Positions 4,822 to 6,488 of a DNA stretch of 6,488 bases are shown here, in pieces. The DNA lies in contig JAGBAI010000039.1 in assembly GCA_017939025.1 (NCBI GenBank), positions 1-6,488 of the forward strand, in the 5' to 3' direction. Origin of the DNA: Oscillospiraceae bacterium (GTDB lineage Bacteria; Bacillota_A; Clostridia; Oscillospirales; Oscillospiraceae). Position 1 is the stretch's first letter. Each line of letters starts with the position of its first letter. The notes below the pieces were generated by a model. It worked only from the letters and a program-made list of their open reading frames with translations, was not told the DNA's origin and ran no database searches. Both the position numbers and the translations under genes were made by a program.

Positions 4822-6465
4822 ATGATGCAATCCAGAACACATAACTGCGGCGAGCTGCGTCTTTCCGATGCCGGCAAGGCCGTTACCATTGTTGGCTGGC
4901 TGGAGAATGTCCGTGAGGTTGGCTCCAACTTTGCCTTCTGCGTCCTGCGCGATTACTACGGCACCACCCAGGTGGTCATCGAGAACGAGGAAATGATGTC
5001 CATCATCAAGCCTCTGAACAAGGAATCCACCATCTCCGTCACCGGTACCGTCCGTGAGCGTGAGAGCAAGAACAAGAAGATCCCCACCGGCGAGATCGAA
5101 GTGGTTCCCGAAAAGATCGAGGTGCTGGGCAAGTGCATCCACAACCAGCTGCCCTTCGAGATCAACAAGAGCAAGGACGCTGACGAGAACACGAGACTTA
5201 AGTACCGCTTCCTGGATCTGCGCAACCCTGCTGTCAAGTCCAACATCGTCCTGCGCTGCCAGGTGGTTGCCGAGCTGCGCCGTCTGATGACTGAGAAGGG
5301 CTTCCTGGAAATTACCACCCCCATTCTGACCGCTTCCTCCCCTGAGGGTGCCCGTGACTATCTGGTTCCTGCCCGTAACCATCCCGGTAAGTTCTACGCC
5401 CTGCCCCAGGCTCCCCAGCAGTTCAAGCAGCTGCTGATGACCTCCGGCTTTGACAAGTATTTCCAGATTGCCCCCTGTTTCCGTGATGAGGATGCCCGGG
5501 CTGACCGTACCCCCGGCGAGTTCTACCAGCTGGATATGGAGATGGCCTTCGCTACCCAGAACGATGTTCTAACCACTCTGGAGGACGTTCTGGTGCCCGT
5601 CTTTGAGAAGTTCGGTAAGTATAAGCGGATTTCCCAGGCTCCTTTCCGCCACATCCCCTTCAACGAGGCTATGGAGCGCTATGGCTCCGACAAGCCCGAC
5701 CTGCGTATCGACCTGGAGGTTCAGGACATCACCGAGGAAGTTCAGGGCTGCGGCTTCGGCCCCTTCCAGGGCAATACCGTCAAGGCCGTTGTGGTAGACA
5801 ATTTCGCTCAGGCCCGTAAGTGGATCGACAAGCTCCTGGCCGATGTGGAAGTTCAGACCGGCAACAAGGCCTGCTGGGTCAAAGTAGACGAAAACGGCAA
5901 CCTCACCGGCGGCGTTTCCAAGTTCCTGGCCGATTACAAGGACGCTCTGACTGCCAAGCTGAACCTGAAGCCCGGCTCCTTTGTCTGCATGGCCGCCGGC
6001 AAGAAGGCTGCCGCCCAGAAGACCGCCGGCGTCATCCGCACCCTGCTGGGTAAGCGTGTTCCCGGTCACTTCGACGAGGAGCAGTACGCCATCTGCTGGA
6101 TCGTGGACTTCCCCATGTACGAAATGGGCGAGGAATCCGGTCAGCTGGAATTCTGCCACAACCCCTTCTCCATGCCCCAGGGCGGTATGCAGGCCCTGCT
6201 GGACGCCGAGGGTGATATCGACAAGCTGCTGGCCATCAACGCCGACCAGTACGATCTGGTTGTCAACGGCTACGAGTCCGCTTCCGGCGCTGTCCGTAAC
6301 CACAACCCCGAGATCATGGTCAAGGCCTTCCAGATGGTGGGTCTGGGCGAAGAGGATGTGAAGGCCAAGTTCCCCGCAATGTACAATGCCTTTACCTACG
6401 GCGCACCTCCCCATGCCGGTGCCGCTCCCGGTGTTGACCGTCTGATCAAAAATTATGAAAAATAG
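4822..6465 (+). CDS. aspS: aspartyl-tRNA synthetase, C-terminally truncated
   Basis: This class IIb synthetase charges tRNA-Asp with aspartate. Order: an N-terminal OB anticodon-binding domain (about 1-110; R31, F39 and Q50 align with E. coli anticodon contacts), motif 1 near GFLEITTPI (160-168), flipping loop SSPEGARDYL (172-181), substrate segment QAPQQFKQ (196-203), motif 2 FRDEDARADR...EFYQLDMEM (220-241), the bacterial GAD insertion (about 290-420), WIVDFPMYEM (426-435), and motif 3 HAGAAPGVDR (531-540) with Arg540. The SPEGARD and PGEFYQLDMEM wording resembles alphaproteobacterial AspRS. The protein ends seven residues after motif 3 (LIKNYEK), whereas relatives continue MLL...REVIAFP for about 50 residues, so the final core elements are missing and the base composition changes abruptly at 6448. 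ATG at 4822 follows AGAGAGG by nine bases; ATG at 4825 is also possible. Highly biased codons suit a strongly expressed gene. Confidence 0.93.
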   Translation: MMQSRTHNCGELRLSDAGKAVTIVGWLENVREVGSNFAFCVLRDYYGTTQVVIENEEMMSIIKPLNKESTISVTGTVRERESKNKKIPTGEIEVVPEKIEVLGKCIHNQLPFEINKSKDADENTRLKYRFLDLRNPAVKSNIVLRCQVVAELRRLMTEKGFLEITTPILTASSPEGARDYLVPARNHPGKFYALPQAPQQFKQLLMTSGFDKYFQIAPCFRDEDARADRTPGEFYQLDMEMAFATQNDVLTTLEDVLVPVFEKFGKYKRISQAPFRHIPFNEAMERYGSDKPDLRIDLEVQDITEEVQGCGFGPFQGNTVKAVVVDNFAQARKWIDKLLADVEVQTGNKACWVKVDENGNLTGGVSKFLADYKDALTAKLNLKPGSFVCMAAGKKAAAQKTAGVIRTLLGKRVPGHFDEEQYAICWIVDFPMYEMGEESGQLEFCHNPFSMPQGGMQALLDAEGDIDKLLAINADQYDLVVNGYESASGAVRNHNPEIMVKAFQMVGLGEEDVKAKFPAMYNAFTYGAPPHAGAAPGVDRLIKNYEK

Positions 6466-6488
6466 TGTAGAACAAATAGAACTTATTC
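6448..6488 (+). other. AT-rich segment replacing the aspS 3' end
   Basis: Only 8 of these 41 bases are G or C, against a clearly GC-rich aspS. The sequence supplies the last five codons and the stop of the shortened aspS. In no frame does it encode the expected continuation of AspRS. One frame is open from ATG at 6455 to the window edge (MKNSVEQIELI), but no ribosome binding site precedes it and I do not recognise it. It may be the edge of an inserted element or intron, or the far side of an assembly join. Confidence 0.5.

Noticed and set aside
4450..4825. Two overlapping open frames in the structured intergenic block
   Set aside because: No ribosome binding sites or protein motifs. Their codons run through perfect hairpins and the aspS promoter.
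6440..6465. Intein inserted at motif 3
   Set aside because: An intein would keep the frame open and begin with Cys or Ser; here a stop follows after five codons.
6440..6488. Simple frameshift at the aspS 3' end
   Set aside because: None of the three frames after 6447 encodes the expected MLL...REVIAFP continuation, and composition changes abruptly, so replacement of the DNA explains it better.

Overview
The window looks like a piece of chromosome from a fairly GC-rich, endospore-forming member of the Clostridia, most like the Oscillospiraceae/Ruminococcaceae. The reasons are a sporulation protease (SpoIVB), a DUF1836 regulator and a DegV protein of clostridial type, strong AGGAGG-type ribosome binding sites, sigma-A promoters with extended -10 boxes, and GC-rich palindromic intergenic repeats. 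The genus cannot be fixed from this sequence alone.

Layout from left to right. Bases 1-131 are a palindromic REPIN-like repeat, cut by the left edge, followed by a 22-base repeat motif (158-179). Next comes spoIVB (312-1271), with a 58-residue conserved-looking small ORF 11 bases behind it (1283-1459), closed by a hairpin at 1467-1494. A sigma-A promoter then drives a single class III PLP aminotransferase gene (1592-2806). That gene converges on a minus-strand DegV-family gene (2888-3748), and the two share the hairpin at 2854-2880. The DegV gene is divergent from a DUF1836 HTH regulator (3901-4419). Two near-perfect sigma-A promoters lie back to back between them, with a dyad centred exactly between the two -35 boxes, so the regulator is a plausible controller of this pair. 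A strong rho-independent terminator follows at 4423-4451.

Bases 4452-4753 hold no convincing gene. They contain a GC-rich cluster of hairpins bounded by two copies (one degenerate) of the 22-base motif also seen upstream of spoIVB. A clean sigma-A promoter (4754-4782) then drives aspS, aspartyl-tRNA synthetase (4822-6465).

The most unusual points are these. (1) aspS breaks off inside catalytic motif 3, just after the conserved Gly-Val-Asp-Arg, and runs into about 40 very AT-rich bases. This suggests an inserted element, an intron or an assembly junction. (2) The 1-131 repeat has a single symmetry axis, inner hairpins with complementary loops, and mismatches that are all G.U wobbles when read as plus-strand RNA. 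(3) The 4452-4753 region is heavily structured and unassigned. Apart from the likely coupling of spoIVB with the small ORF and the divergent degV/DUF1836 pair, the genes look like independent single-gene transcription units.
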